This document shows positions 31,674 to 43,569 of a stretch of DNA of 64,000 bases, piece by piece (the stretch's first letter is position 1; each line of letters starts with the position of its first letter). Position numbers and translations under genes: made by a program. The notes beneath the pieces were generated by a model. That model was not told the origin of the DNA, did not search any database, and was given only the letters and a program-made list of their open reading frames with translations. This DNA is from Paralithodes platypus (taxonomy: Eukaryota; Arthropoda; Malacostraca; Decapoda; Lithodidae): positions 9,949,564 through 10,013,563 of the forward strand of contig CM064545.1 of assembly GCA_032716605.1 (NCBI GenBank), in the 5' to 3' direction.

Positions 31674-33099
31674 ACTCAAGGTAAATAAAACGCCTGGACC
31701 TGATACAATCTCGCCTAGAGTTCTAAAGGAAGCTAAGGATGAGCTCTCTAAACCACTGACATTACTATTCAATAAATCCTTGCAGTCTGGAACTATGCCC
31801 GATCAGTGGAAGCTAGCCAACGTAACACCGATATTCAAAAAAGGCAGCAAATCCCTATCCAGTAACTATCGTCCAATTAGCTTAACCTCAGTTGTATGTA
31901 AAATGCTAGAAATGGTCATACGAGACAGACTCGTAAATCACTTAGAGGAAAATAACATACTTAAAGATACTCAACACGGCTTTCGTAAAAAACGTTCCTG
32001 TTTAACAAACCTCTTAGACTTCTTCCACGATATCCTCAACCTCTACGATGAGAGTAAAGCTGTAGATATTATATACCTTGATTTTCAAAAGGCCTTTGAC
32101 AAAGTTCCCCACAAACGTTTACTGCTAAAACTAAAAGCGCATGGAATACAAGACGGTGTGTTGAAATGGATAGAAAATTGGCTCAGCGACAGAAAGCAAA
32201 GAGTAGTCATAAACGGTAAGGCATCAAAATGGACCAATGTAAGTAGCGGGGTACCCCAGGGATCGGTACTAGGACCAATTCTCTTTCTAATTTACATCAA
32301 CGACATAGATGAGGGTCTCACCTGTACAATCTCAAAATTTGCTGACGATACAAAAATTGCAAATAGCGTACTCTCAAAAGAACAAGTTGACGATATGCAA
32401 CACAATCTAGATAAATTGTCATGTTGGGCCCAAATTTGGCAAATGAGTTTCAATGCGGATAAATGTAAAGTACTACATATCGGATACCTAAATGAGAAAG
32501 CAAACTATTCGATGAATGGCACTCAGCTTAAGAATGTAAACAGAGAAACCGATCTGGGAGTAACAATATCGAGTAACCTAAAACCGAGTCAACAATGTTC
32601 AGAAGTTGTTAAGAAGGCAAACAAAATAATTGGCTTTATAGGCAGGTCATTTGAGCATAAATCCAAAGAAGTTATCCTAACCCTTTACAATTCCTTAGTC
32701 CGCCCTCTTCTGGAATACTGCGTTCAATCCTGGTGCCCTTATTACCAAAAAGATATAAACAAGCTAGAACGAGTTCAACGTAGAGTTACCAAAATGATAC
32801 CTAGCCTAAAGAACAAACCATACGAAGAGCGTCTTAGAGAATTAAATCTATTTCCTTTAACCCAGCGCAGATTAAGAGGCGACTTAATTCAAGTGTTCAA
32901 AATCATGAAAGGCATCGACAATATGAACTGTAGTAAGTACTTCACTATCGACCAATCTAATTACACGCGGGGAAACGGTTGCAAAATTATTGGTAAATCT
33001 TTTAACTCGCACGAATCTAAGAATTTCTTCTTCAATCGAGTTGTCAACTTGTGGAATGGGCTTCCCCGAAACGTTATAGACTGCATCACCGTTGATTAA
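31657..33099 (+). CDS. CR1 ORF2 C-terminal part: reverse transcriptase
   Basis: The frame continues ORF2 after the 2-bp deletion. RT blocks are complete: NKTPGPDTISPRVL, SSNYRPISLTSV, DTQHGFRKKRSCLTNLL, DIIYLDFQKAFDKVPHK, SSGVPQGSVLGPILFLIYI near residue 195, KFADDTKIANS near 227, then the thumb. The frame ends at TAA 33097-33099 (…DCITVD), a nonsense change where copy alpha has TCA; the remaining ~22 codons to FVNE follow in the same frame. Apart from these two lesions the ORF2 looks intact. Confidence 0.9.
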   Translation: MNCLDKLKVNKTPGPDTISPRVLKEAKDELSKPLTLLFNKSLQSGTMPDQWKLANVTPIFKKGSKSLSSNYRPISLTSVVCKMLEMVIRDRLVNHLEENNILKDTQHGFRKKRSCLTNLLDFFHDILNLYDESKAVDIIYLDFQKAFDKVPHKRLLLKLKAHGIQDGVLKWIENWLSDRKQRVVINGKASKWTNVSSGVPQGSVLGPILFLIYINDIDEGLTCTISKFADDTKIANSVLSKEQVDDMQHNLDKLSCWAQIWQMSFNADKCKVLHIGYLNEKANYSMNGTQLKNVNRETDLGVTISSNLKPSQQCSEVVKKANKIIGFIGRSFEHKSKEVILTLYNSLVRPLLEYCVQSWCPYYQKDINKLERVQRRVTKMIPSLKNKPYEERLRELNLFPLTQRRLRGDLIQVFKIMKGIDNMNCSKYFTIDQSNYTRGNGCKIIGKSFNSHESKNFFFNRVVNLWNGLPRNVIDCITVD

Positions 33100-33396
33100 T
33101 TTAAACTCCGCCTAGACAAATATCTCGCATCAAACCCGCGACTGACTGCGTTTGTAAATGAATAACTTTATTTTATCCCCCCCTCAGTTAATAACCCATC
33201 TGTCCCCTACTAACTTCCTAATCCTGCCACGGACATTAGTTCCAGGGCAGTAATTCCCTTTCCAATGTTCCCTTACCCACTCTAAACCACTGTTTGGACA
33301 CTTGATCCTCAGTGTTTTGGAGGACAAGCAACCTAGAAGGGTCACTAGATCTGTTGTTGCTTGATTTCCTTTGTACTCCTTTGTACTCCTTTGTAC

Positions 33397-33476
33397 TGGA
33401 CTCGAACCCACTGCCCTGGCATTCATCCCGATTGCCTCTCCGTGACCTTACCGATCGGGCCACCGCGGCTCATACT
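33397..33476 (-). repeat. tRNA-like (SINE head) sequence
   Basis: The minus strand contains a perfect B box GGTTCGAGTCC (33398-33408) and an A-box-like TGGCCCGATCGG (33451-33462) at tRNA-like spacing. It directly abuts the CR1 3' tail. It does not fold convincingly as a functional tRNA in my reading, and a tRNA-derived SINE head is the likeliest explanation. Confidence 0.6.
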
Positions 33477-34079
33477 AATGAAAAGGGAAAACTTAGTCTG
33501 TAGATTCGACCTGTCACCCGCGACCAAAAAAAAAAAACGAATACATCGATATACTATTGTATATCGATGAATGTTTTGTTCACTACATGGGAAATATATT
33601 ACGTGCATTGCCACTGCATATACTCGTAGATCAATCAAATTATCTGTCATATTTACGCAAAGTGACATGTAAAATACCACTCTACAATATACTTATATTA
33701 TAAATTTATGGGGTCCTACAATAGGTCTGTGTTTGTGTCCAAAGCAAGCAGTTTATCTTGTGTAACCCGAGACCAGTCTATTTCGGGCACACTGTTTATT
33801 GAGGCAAACCCCCTACTGTTGTAAGGTACAGTCCCCCCTCCCACAAACCTACACTGATTTTGTTCTTTTTATACTGTCTACGGCCAAATAATGGGTGTCC
33901 ACTCTTCACATGGGACTACTGCAGTGTCTGCATGCTATATGAAAGCATGACAGTGATCAATACGTACACTATATAGCAATATCTTCTATCAACCCACCTC
34001 CCTCCCTCCTCCTCTTACCCCTGTGTCACACCCAAAACACCACACACGTGCATCTGTACACCCTCGGGCGACTGTCATA
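33477..34079. other. No gene; 11-bp perfect palindrome
   Basis: CATCGATATAC (33544-33554) and its complement (33559-33569) form a hairpin after an A run. Otherwise unrecognised. Confidence 0.6.
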
Positions 34080-34640
34080 TGATCCCTCCCTCCCTACATT
34101 CCCTCTCTAGGTCACGTATACTTTCAGCCTATATATCATATATATTGTGTATGTGCGTCTTATTTCTTGCTATATGACATGTAGATAGGTCGCCTATATA
34201 CGTACAGATACATTATATATCATGAACATGCCCACAGTACGAGATATAAGCAATAATTAGCTCACCCCACCCCACCCTCCACCTTCCCTCCCTTCCCTCC
34301 TACCTCCTGCTGCACCCTAAACCAGAATATATACGCGCATAAATTTCGACAATCGATGACAATTATCCCTTTCCTCCCTCCTCCATCCTCTCCCTTTCAA
34401 TCAGGTATCACACGTATAATTTCGCCTATATATCGCATATATTATGTATGTGAGCCTTATTTCTTGCTATATGATATGCAAATGGGTGCCCCACATACGT
34501 ACATGTACATTATATATCATGAAAGTGCTCACATTACGTTATATAAGCTATAATACGGCCAACCCACCCTCCCCTCCCCTTGGTTCTACCCCCCGTACGC
34601 CAGAATATACGCGCGGGTAAACCTCGCCGCTCGATGTTTT
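34080..34640. repeat. Diverged tandem duplication, ~280-297-bp unit
   Basis: CTTATTTCTTGCTATATG occurs at 34159 and 34456, and CCAGAATATA…CGCG at 34322 and 34601. The intervening blocks (TACATTATATATCATGAA etc.) are in the same order. Confidence 0.75.
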
Positions 34641-36330
<1,690 letters not shown>

Positions 36331-36334
36331 ATTT

Positions 36335-36420
36335 TTATTGTTGTCTATGTGTATGAAGGAGACAAAAGGTAAAATTGCCTGTAAAGCTTCTCCCCCGAAG
36401 TTGAAAGAGTGATAGCCTCA
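36335..36420 (-). repeat. LINE 3' UTR repeat (36 kb copy)
   Basis: GAGACAAAAGGTAAAATTGCC corresponds to the GACAAAAGGCAGAGCTGCC block of the copies at 22 and 26 kb. The stem bases differ in a compensating way. Confidence 0.5.
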
Positions 36421-36484
36421 ACAGTCATATATATCTTGTACAGTTCATGGAACATTAAATATTATATTTTAGGATCTCGACATA

Positions 36485-36488
36485 TCTC

Positions 36489-36529
<41 letters not shown>

Positions 36530-36560
36530 ATATATCTCTCTCCCTCCCCCTCTCTCTCTT

Positions 36561-36656
<96 letters not shown>
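36485..36656. repeat. (TATC)n and (TC)n microsatellite
   Basis: About 50 bp of TATC, then ~120 bp of TC, directly before the 5' end of a truncated LINE. Confidence 0.95.
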
Positions 36657-36659
<3 letters not shown>

Positions 36660-38879
36660 AAAATTTATTATCAAACCTGGATGTAGGTGAACATCTGGCA
36701 ACGTCCGATCATAAAATCTTAAGAATCAAGTTATAAGCAAATATTCCTCAGTAAAAACAACAGGAATGGTTTCGGACTTCAAAAACGCAAATTATGACGG
36801 ACTTAAGGAATCGCTATCAAACATACACTCAAACCTCATAAATATAAACGAAGTAAATGAACTATGGGGACATTTTAAGTCTACAATTACAGAAGCGCAT
36901 AAACAATTTGTACCCATGAAACCAAAACGTAATACGAAATCAAGTATGCCCCCTTGGTACAGTAGAGACATTGGCAAGGCAATAAGGAAAAGGAATCAAC
37001 TCCACAAACTTGTAAAAAATAACACAAACACTGAAGTAATTAAAAACTTGTACAAAAATAGTAGAAGGGAAGTGAAAAAAATAATTAGGGCGAACAAACA
37101 AAATTACGAAATGACTATTGCCAGAGAAAGTGCCACAAACCCCCAAAAATTCTACAGTTACGTAAACAAAAATAAACAGATCAAAAGCGGAATCGGACCG
37201 CTAATAGAAGATGGCCAGACAATAACAGGTGACACAAACACGGCAAATCTGCTCAACAAATATTTTGGCTCAGTTTTCACAGAAGAAATTATCGATCATA
37301 CCCTTGAAAATAACACCTCAACTCATGTGATAGGAGATTTCACCATCAGTGTTACCGAAGTACAAAGCAAATTGAGTAATTTAAATGTAAATAAGACCCC
37401 GGGACCCGACATGCTCCACCCGAAAATAATTAAGAATGTCAAGGACGAAATAGCAAAACCCCTGACACAACTATTTAACTTATCACTACTACAGGGGATT
37501 GTACCGAGTGATTGGAAAGATGCGAACATTACGCCGATATACAAGAAGGGTAGCAAGGCCAAAGCGAGTAATTACAGACCAATTAGCCTAACTTCAATTG
37601 TAGGAAAAATCATGGAAAAAATCATTAGAGATAAGATAGTAGATTACCTCGAATCAAACAACCTAATCAAAAATAGTCAACACGGCTTTAGATCAAATAA
37701 GTCATGCCTAACAAATTTGATTGAATTTTATAACAAACTATTCACATATAACGACATGACGAAATCACTAGATATAATCTTCTTGGACTTTCAAAAAGCT
37801 TTCGACAAGGTGCCTCACCGAAAACTATTGGCTAATCTGGAGAGGATAGGTATCAAAGGTGAAATTCATTCTTGGATAAAAAATTGGCTTACAGACAGAA
37901 GACAGAGAGTGGTGATAAATGGAGTGGAATCGGAGTGGGAGCCTGTCACTAGTGGAGTTCCACAGGGTTCAGTCCTTGAACCGGTCCTGTTTCTCATTTA
38001 CATTAACGATATCGATGTAGGAGTAAACAACACCATTTCCAAATTCGCCGACGATACAAAAATAGGAAATACAGTCCTGAACGAAGATGATAGAAATGCG
38101 TTGCAATCTGATTTAAACAAGATATCAGAGTGGTCGAAAAAATGGCAGATGCCCTTCAATGTCGATAAATGTCAGGTGCTGCAGGTTGGTGGCAGAAATA
38201 TGAAATACAAATACGATATGAATGGCAAACAAATAAAAACCGCAACGGTAGTAAAAGACCTAGGGGTACTAATATCTGAAAACCTAAAAACTTCCGACCA
38301 ATGTATAGCAGCTGCAAATAAGGCAAACATAGCATTGGGCTTTATTAAACGAAAATTTACATATAAACATGAAAACGTAATAGTGCCACTGTTCAAAAGT
38401 ATGGTGAGGCCCCACCTTGAATATGGTGTGCAGTTCTGGTCACCTTATCTGATCAAGGACATTGTAAGACTCGAGTCAGTACAGCGTAGAGCGACAAAGA
38501 TGATACCCTCATTAAGAAATAAACCATATGAAGAAAGACTTAAACGATTGAACCTGTTCTCATTAAAAAAGAGGAGGTTGAGGGGTCAGCTTATTGAGTG
38601 CTTTAAGATACTAAAAGGTTTCGACAAAGTCGATGTAAATGCACTATTCACATTAAACAATACTAATCAAACTCGCGGAAATGGAATGAAATTAAAAACC
38701 AAAAAGGCAAACCTAGATGTCACAAAGAGTTTCTTCACCTACAGTGTGGCGACAGAGTGGAATAAACTACCAGCGAGAGTGGTGGAGAGCGACACAATAA
38801 ACGCTTTCAAGGGAAGGCTTGACCTCTATCTGCAGAGGGCTGGGGTGATATGAAAAAAAAAAAAAAAAAAAAAAAAAAA
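36657..38879 (+). mobile_element. CR1-like LINE, 5'-truncated, no 3' UTR, 27-A tail
   Basis: LINE sequence starts inside the endonuclease ([18 protein letters not shown], with a stop soon after) directly at the (TC)n edge. ORF2 then runs to TGA 38851-38853, and the A-tail (38853-38879) begins in the stop codon itself. No target duplication could be found because both flanks are microsatellite. Confidence 0.85.
36766..38853 (+). CDS. CR1-like ORF2, RT fully open (695 codons)
   Basis: The open frame includes the EN-RT linker (MPPWYSRDIGKAIRKRN, NPQKFYSYVNKNK), RT entry (NKTPGPDMLHP, YKKGSKAKASNYRPISLT), NSQHGFRSNKSCLTNL, DIIFLDFQKAFDKVPHR, TSGVPQGSVLEPVLFLIYI near residue 397, SKFADDTKIGN near 425 and thumb blocks. 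It ends LPARVVESDTINAF … LYLQRAGVI. The FADD box is intact. The methionine used is internal to the original ORF2, because endonuclease sequence precedes it. It is the most intact RT here, but it lacks the endonuclease and cannot be autonomous. Confidence 0.9.
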   Translation: MVSDFKNANYDGLKESLSNIHSNLININEVNELWGHFKSTITEAHKQFVPMKPKRNTKSSMPPWYSRDIGKAIRKRNQLHKLVKNNTNTEVIKNLYKNSRREVKKIIRANKQNYEMTIARESATNPQKFYSYVNKNKQIKSGIGPLIEDGQTITGDTNTANLLNKYFGSVFTEEIIDHTLENNTSTHVIGDFTISVTEVQSKLSNLNVNKTPGPDMLHPKIIKNVKDEIAKPLTQLFNLSLLQGIVPSDWKDANITPIYKKGSKAKASNYRPISLTSIVGKIMEKIIRDKIVDYLESNNLIKNSQHGFRSNKSCLTNLIEFYNKLFTYNDMTKSLDIIFLDFQKAFDKVPHRKLLANLERIGIKGEIHSWIKNWLTDRRQRVVINGVESEWEPVTSGVPQGSVLEPVLFLIYINDIDVGVNNTISKFADDTKIGNTVLNEDDRNALQSDLNKISEWSKKWQMPFNVDKCQVLQVGGRNMKYKYDMNGKQIKTATVVKDLGVLISENLKTSDQCIAAANKANIALGFIKRKFTYKHENVIVPLFKSMVRPHLEYGVQFWSPYLIKDIVRLESVQRRATKMIPSLRNKPYEERLKRLNLFSLKKRRLRGQLIECFKILKGFDKVDVNALFTLNNTNQTRGNGMKLKTKKANLDVTKSFFTYSVATEWNKLPARVVESDTINAFKGRLDLYLQRAGVI

Positions 38880-39165
38880 TGTATGTATATGTATGTGTGT
38901 GCACTGTACAGTATGTATATATACTGTATATATATGTATGTATGTGTGTATGTATGTATGTGTATATGTGTGTGTGTGTATGTGTGTATATGTGTGTACC
39001 GGTGTATATATGTGTATGTATGTATGTATGTGTATATGTATGTATATGTATATATATGTATGTATATGTATGTATGTGTATATGTATATGTATATATATG
39101 TGTATATGTGTATGTATGTGTGTATGTGTATATATGCATATATGCATATACAGTATAGTTTGTAA
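38880..39165. repeat. (TGTA/TG)n microsatellite
   Basis: About 285 bp of mixed TATG, TGTA and TG repeats following the LINE tail. Confidence 0.95.
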
Positions 39166-39300
39166 GGCCAGACTGCCTAGTAAGGACCTTGAGGTCTGTG
39201 TGGTCTGTGTATCTATGTAGCTCTATGTAGCTCCCTGTATATTTGTATATGCCGTATATACTGTACAGCGTGTCCCAGGAGGAAAGGGCATAACTTTGGG

Positions 39301-40028
39301 AAATGATAAAAGGAGCTATTCTAAGCATTAAATGATAAAGGAGCTATTCTAAGCATAAATGATAAAAGGAGCAATTCTAAGCATAAATGATAAAAGGAGC
39401 TATTCTAATTATAAAAAGGAGCTATTCTAAGCATAAATGATAAAAGGAGCTATTCTAAGCATTAAATGATAAAAGGAGCTATTCTAAGCATAAATGATAA
39501 AAGGAGCTATTCTAAGCATTAAATGATAAAAGGAGCTGTTCTAAGCATAAATGATAAAAGGAGCTATTCTAAGCATAAATTATAAAAGGAGCTATTCTAA
39601 GCATTAAATGATAAAAGGAGCTATTCTAAGCATAAATGATAAAAGGAGCTATTCTAAGCATAAATGATAAAAGGAGCTATTCTAAGCATAAATGATAAAA
39701 GGAGCTATTCTAAGCATAAATGATAAAAGGAGCTATTCTAAGCATTAAATGATAAAAGGAGCTATTCTAAGCATAAATGATAAAAGGAGCTATTCTAAGC
39801 ATAAATGATAAAAGGAGCTATTCTAAGCATAAATGATAAAAGGAGCTATTCTAAGCATAAATGATAAAAGGAGCTATTCTAAGCATAAATGATAAAAGGA
39901 GCTATTCTAAGCATTAAATGATAAAAGGAGCTATTCTAAGCATAAATGATAAAAGGAGCTATTCTAAGCATAAATGATAAAAGGAGCTATTCTAAGCATA
40001 AATGATAAAAGGAGCTATTCTAAGCATT
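39301..40028 (+). repeat. 28/29-bp minisatellite, ~26 copies
   Basis: Units read AAATGATAAAAGGAGC followed by TATTCTAAGCAT, with an optional extra T giving 28- and 29-bp variants interspersed. Copies are nearly identical, with a few substitutions and one short unit near 39401. It starts and ends inside the left transposon end. The right end at 46.4 kb has a single equivalent unit. Confidence 0.95.
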
Positions 40029-40335
40029 AAATGTTCTATAACAAAAATTCCAAATCTCAACCGTTAAAAAGATATTACGGGAAAAATGTAGTGTCCTCCC
40101 CCGCATCACTGTACAAAGAAGTACAAAGGGGTACAAAGGAAATCAAGCAACAACAGATCTAGTGACCCTTCTAGGCTGCTTGTCCTCCAAAACACTGAGG
40201 ATCAAGTGTCCAAACAGTGGTTTAGAGTGGGTAAGGGAACATTGGAAAGGGAACTACTGCCCTGGAACTAATGTCCGTGGCAGGAAAAGGAAGTTAGTAG
40301 GGGACAGATGGGTTAGTAACTGAGGGGGGGATAAA

Positions 40336-41344
40336 TTAAAGGTATTCATTTACAAACGCAGTCAGTCGCGGGTTTGATGCGAGATATTTGTCTAGGCGAA
40401 GTTTAAATGAATCAACGGTGCTGCAGTCTATAACATCTCGGGGAAGCCCATTCCACAAGTTGACAACTCGATTGAAGAAGAAATTCTTAGATTCGTGTGA
40501 GCTAAAAGATTTACCAATAATTTTGCAACCGTTTCCCCATGTGTAATTAGATTGGTTGATAGTGAAGTACTTACTACAGTTCATATTGTCGATGCCTTTG
40601 ATGATTTTGAACACTTGAATTAAGTCGCCCCTTAATCTGCGCTGGGTTAAAGGAAACAGATTTAATTCTCTAAGATGCTCCTCGTATGGTTTGTTCTTTA
40701 GGCTAGGTATCATTTTGGAAACTCTACGTTGAACTCGTTCTAGCTTGTCTATATCTTTTTGGTAATAAGGGCACCAGGATTGAACGCAGTATTCCAGAAG
40801 AGGGCGGACTAAGGAATTGTAAAAGGTTAGGATAACGTCTTTGATTTATGCTCAAATGACCTGCCTATAAAGCCAATCATTTTGTTTGCCTTCTTAACAA
40901 CTTCTGGACATTGTTGACTCGGTTTTAGATTACTCGATATTGTTACTCCCAGGTTTCTCTGTTTACATTCTTAAGCTGAGTGCCATTCATTGAATAGTTT
41001 GCTTTCTCATTTTGGTATCCGATATGTAGTACTTTACATTTATTCGCATTGAAACTAATTTGCCAAATTTAGGCCCAACATGACAACTTATCTAGATTGT
41101 GTTGCATATCGTCAACTTGGTCTTTTGAGAATACGCTATTTGCAATTTTTGTATCGTCAGCAAATTTTGAAATTGAACAGGTGAGACCCTCATCTATGTC
41201 GTTGATGTAATTTAGAAAGAGAATTGGTCCTAATACCAATCCCTGGGGTACTCCGCTAGTTACATTGCTCCATTTAGATGCCCTACCGTTTATGACTACT
41301 CTTTGCTTTCTGTCGCTGAGCCAATTTTCTATCCATTTCAACAC
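40336..41344 (-). pseudogene. CR1 gamma ORF2: RT palm, thumb and C-terminus, broken
   Basis: 41069-41344 encodes RQRVVINGRASKWSNVTSG, VPQGLVLGPILFLNYINDI and SKFADDTKIANSVF. After frameshifts around 40.85-41.07 kb the end is recovered in 40336-40713 (MIPSLKNKPYEEHLRELN, RLRGDLIQVFKI, VNLWNGLPRDVIDC, RLTAFVNE). Confidence 0.85.
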
Positions 41345-41449
41345 ACCGTCTTGTATTCCATGCCCTTTTAGTTTTAGCAGTAAACGTTTGTGGAGAACTT
41401 TGTCAAAGGCCTTTTGAAAATCAAGGTATATAATATCTACAGCTTTACT

Positions 41450-42688
41450 CTAATCGTAGAGGTTGAGGATATCGTGGAAGAAGTCTAAGAGGTTTGTTAA
41501 ACAGGAACGTATTTTATGAAAGCCGTGTTGAGTATCTTTAAGTATGTTATTTTCCTCTAAGTGATTTACGAGTCTGTCTCTTATGACCGTTTCTAGCATT
41601 TTACATACAACTGAGGTTAAGCTAATTGGACGATAGTTACTGGGCAGGGATTTGCTACCTTTTTTGAATATCGGTGGTACGTTGGCTAGCTTCCACTGAT
41701 CAGGCATAGTTCCAGACTGCAAGGATTTATTGAATAGCAATGTCAGTGGTTTGGAGAGCTTTTCCTTAGCTTCCTTTAGAACTCTAGGTGAGATTCTATC
41801 AGGTACAGGCGTTTTATTTACCTTGAGTTTATCTAAACAATTCAATACTTCTCTCTCTGTAACGGTCATATTGCTTAGAACATCTGAATAATCAATCTGA
41901 ATCGGCGATGGTGTAGGGATATCACTGAGGTCTTCGGTTGTAAAAACTGATGCAAAGAAGGTATTAAGGGCATTACTCATTTGTACTTCGTCTTTGGTGT
42001 ATTCTCCATTTTCATCGACTAACGGTCCAACAGTTGAAGTAACTACTTTTTTCTTTCTGATATAACTATAGAATTCTTTCGGGTTTGTTTTACTTTGATT
42101 CGCAACATGTAACTCCAGGATAATTTTACTTTGCTTAATTAACTTTTTGGCTTTGCGTCGTAGGTCTACAAATTTCACCCGTTCTTTGTCATTTTGTGAT
42201 GATTTTAATCTATCATTAGCAAACTTTTTAGCAAGCAGACAGTTTGAAATATCTTTATTCCACCATTTGGGCTTATTATTATGGCCTGTACGCCGTATTT
42301 TCGATGGTATGCAGTCTTGCACTGCTTTTAGGTAAGTGGTTTCGAATAATTCCCAAGATGTATTTATGTCGTTATTGTCAGTTTCTTTAAACATTGCTCT
42401 AAGTTTACGGAAGTTTGCTTGCTGGAAATTAGGGACTTTCTCGATGCTGCTATTTGGTTCGTTACTAGTAAACTTTAAACTGAAAGTTATCGTATGATGG
42501 TCGCTGTTACTGAATTCATCACCGACATTCAAATTCTCTATCAATTCTTCTTTTGTTGAAAGTACAAGGTCAAGGACATTATTTCCACTGGTTGGAGATC
42601 TAACAAATTGATATAGCGAACTCTTTTGCAAATTTGCATACAGGTCTTGTCCAGATTGTGAAGTAATACTATCTTCCCACTTGGTCAC
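41450..42688 (-). pseudogene. CR1 gamma ORF2: endonuclease end, linker, RT start
   Basis: The frame contains the end of the endonuclease (VLDLVLSTKEELIENL, NSDHHTITFSL), the linker (KPKWWNKDISNCLLAKKF) and RT entry (VTEREVLNCLDKLKVNK, PVPDRISPRVL, SNYRPISLTSV). The frame in fact opens upstream of 42688, where GDFNLP lies, so the start given is only the first available codon. It ends at a TAG (41450-41452) that replaces GAG of copy beta. It preserves the VTEREVLNC junction that is deleted by 2 bp in beta. Confidence 0.85.
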
Positions 42689-42801
42689 AGGTAAATTGAA
42701 ATCGCCAAAAATTACGGTATCATGCGAGTTACTTAAGTCTGCAATTTGCTCATAAATTTCTCAGTCAGTTTGCACTGATTGAGCTGGAGGTCTGTATATT
42801 A

Positions 42802-43551
42802 GTGCAAGTATTATTTTTGTTTGGAACAGTGTGCGAAAAACGGAATTTGAAGGTAAATGCGGGGAAGAGCAAGGTTATGGTCTTCGAAAGGGGTAAAGTC
42901 ACAGAGTGTGAGGTGAAGCTGAACGGTCAGGCTATGGAGACTGTCAACTCTTTGAAGTATCTGGGCAGTGTGTTGAGTAAAGATGGGACTATGGATGAAG
43001 GAGTGCAGGAGAGGGCACAACAGGGGAAGAGGGTTGTAGGAATGCTGAAATCAGTAACAAGGAATAGGGTGGTCAGTATGGAAGCGAAGAAGTCCTTGCA
43101 TGACAGTGTAGTAATCCCGACACTGACTTACGGAAGCGAAGCATGGATGTTGGTTGAGAGACTCCGACCAAGAGTGAGAGCAGTGGAAATGAATTACCTA
43201 AGAATTGCGTGCGGAGTTACATGGAGGTATAGACAGACTAATGAGGAAGTAAGAAGGAGGTGTGGTGTGGAGGTAGATGTGCTGGAAAGTGTGAAAAGGA
43301 ACAACTTGAAATGGTTCGGCCATATGGAACGTATGGAAAGCGAAAGAATGACTAAGAGGGTGTACGATAGCGAGGTGGAGGGACAGAGAGGGAGAGGTAG
43401 ACCGAAAGAGAGGTGGAAGGATGGAGTGAGGAAGTATATGAACGAAGGCGGTGCTGGTTGGGGGGAGGGGTGTCGACTGACCGGCGACAGAGGTGCATGG
43501 TGGCGGTTCGTTCGTGGCCACCCCTTCGGGGATCACGGCGTCAGGCAATAG
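42802..43551 (+). CDS. RTE-like LINE ORF2 C-terminal region (open)
   Basis: The first few codons come from the CR1 host. LINE coding begins at FGTVCEKRNLKVNAGKSK and proceeds through YLGSVLSKDGTMDE, KRVVGMLKSVTRNRVVSMEA, TLTYGSEAWMLVERLRPRVR, LRIACGVTWRYRQTNEEVRR, LKWFGHMERMESERMTKRVY and GDHGVRQ. This is the thumb and C-terminal part after the catalytic YADD; no catalytic motif is included. It is fully open, suggesting a recent insertion. Confidence 0.85.
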   Translation: MQVLFLFGTVCEKRNLKVNAGKSKVMVFERGKVTECEVKLNGQAMETVNSLKYLGSVLSKDGTMDEGVQERAQQGKRVVGMLKSVTRNRVVSMEAKKSLHDSVVIPTLTYGSEAWMLVERLRPRVRAVEMNYLRIACGVTWRYRQTNEEVRRRCGVEVDVLESVKRNNLKWFGHMERMESERMTKRVYDSEVEGQRGRGRPKERWKDGVRKYMNEGGAGWGEGCRLTGDRGAWWRFVRGHPFGDHGVRQ

Positions 43552-43569
43552 ATAGATACCTGTAGATAG
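42821..43569 (+). mobile_element. RTE-like LINE copy 3, 11-bp TSD
   Basis: ATTATTTTTGT lies at 42810-42820 and 43570-43580, flanking a 749-bp insert in the CR1 gamma endonuclease. It ends with the family terminus and short ATAG repeats, with an extra ACCTGT inside the tail. It is 5'-truncated and antisense to its host. Confidence 0.9.

Larger units (their letters stand above)
30225..33397 (+). mobile_element. CR1 LINE copy beta, complete ORF2 region
   Basis: Homology to copy gamma begins around the end of ORF1 (GAGGACCACCAG… near 30239), so ORF1 is lost by 5' truncation. ORF2 is present from its methionine to its end. The 3' tail is made of TTTGTACTCC repeats at 33366-33397. Near-identity to alpha over their shared 1.75 kb suggests recent activity of the family. 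Confidence 0.9.

Noticed and set aside
33397..33476. Functional tRNA gene
   Set aside because: B box is perfect, but a complete cloverleaf with acceptor pairing was not evident and it abuts a LINE tail; SINE head is more likely.
36409..36690. [13 protein letters not shown] open frame
   Set aside because: Translation of (TATC)n and (TC)n repeats.
38767..39328. Open frames rich in Tyr/Val/Cys or Ile/His/Thr on both strands
   Set aside because: They are translations of TG/TA-type simple repeats.
39301..40028. CRISPR-like regular repeat array
   Set aside because: There are no unique spacers; adjacent 28/29-bp units are themselves nearly identical, so it is a minisatellite.
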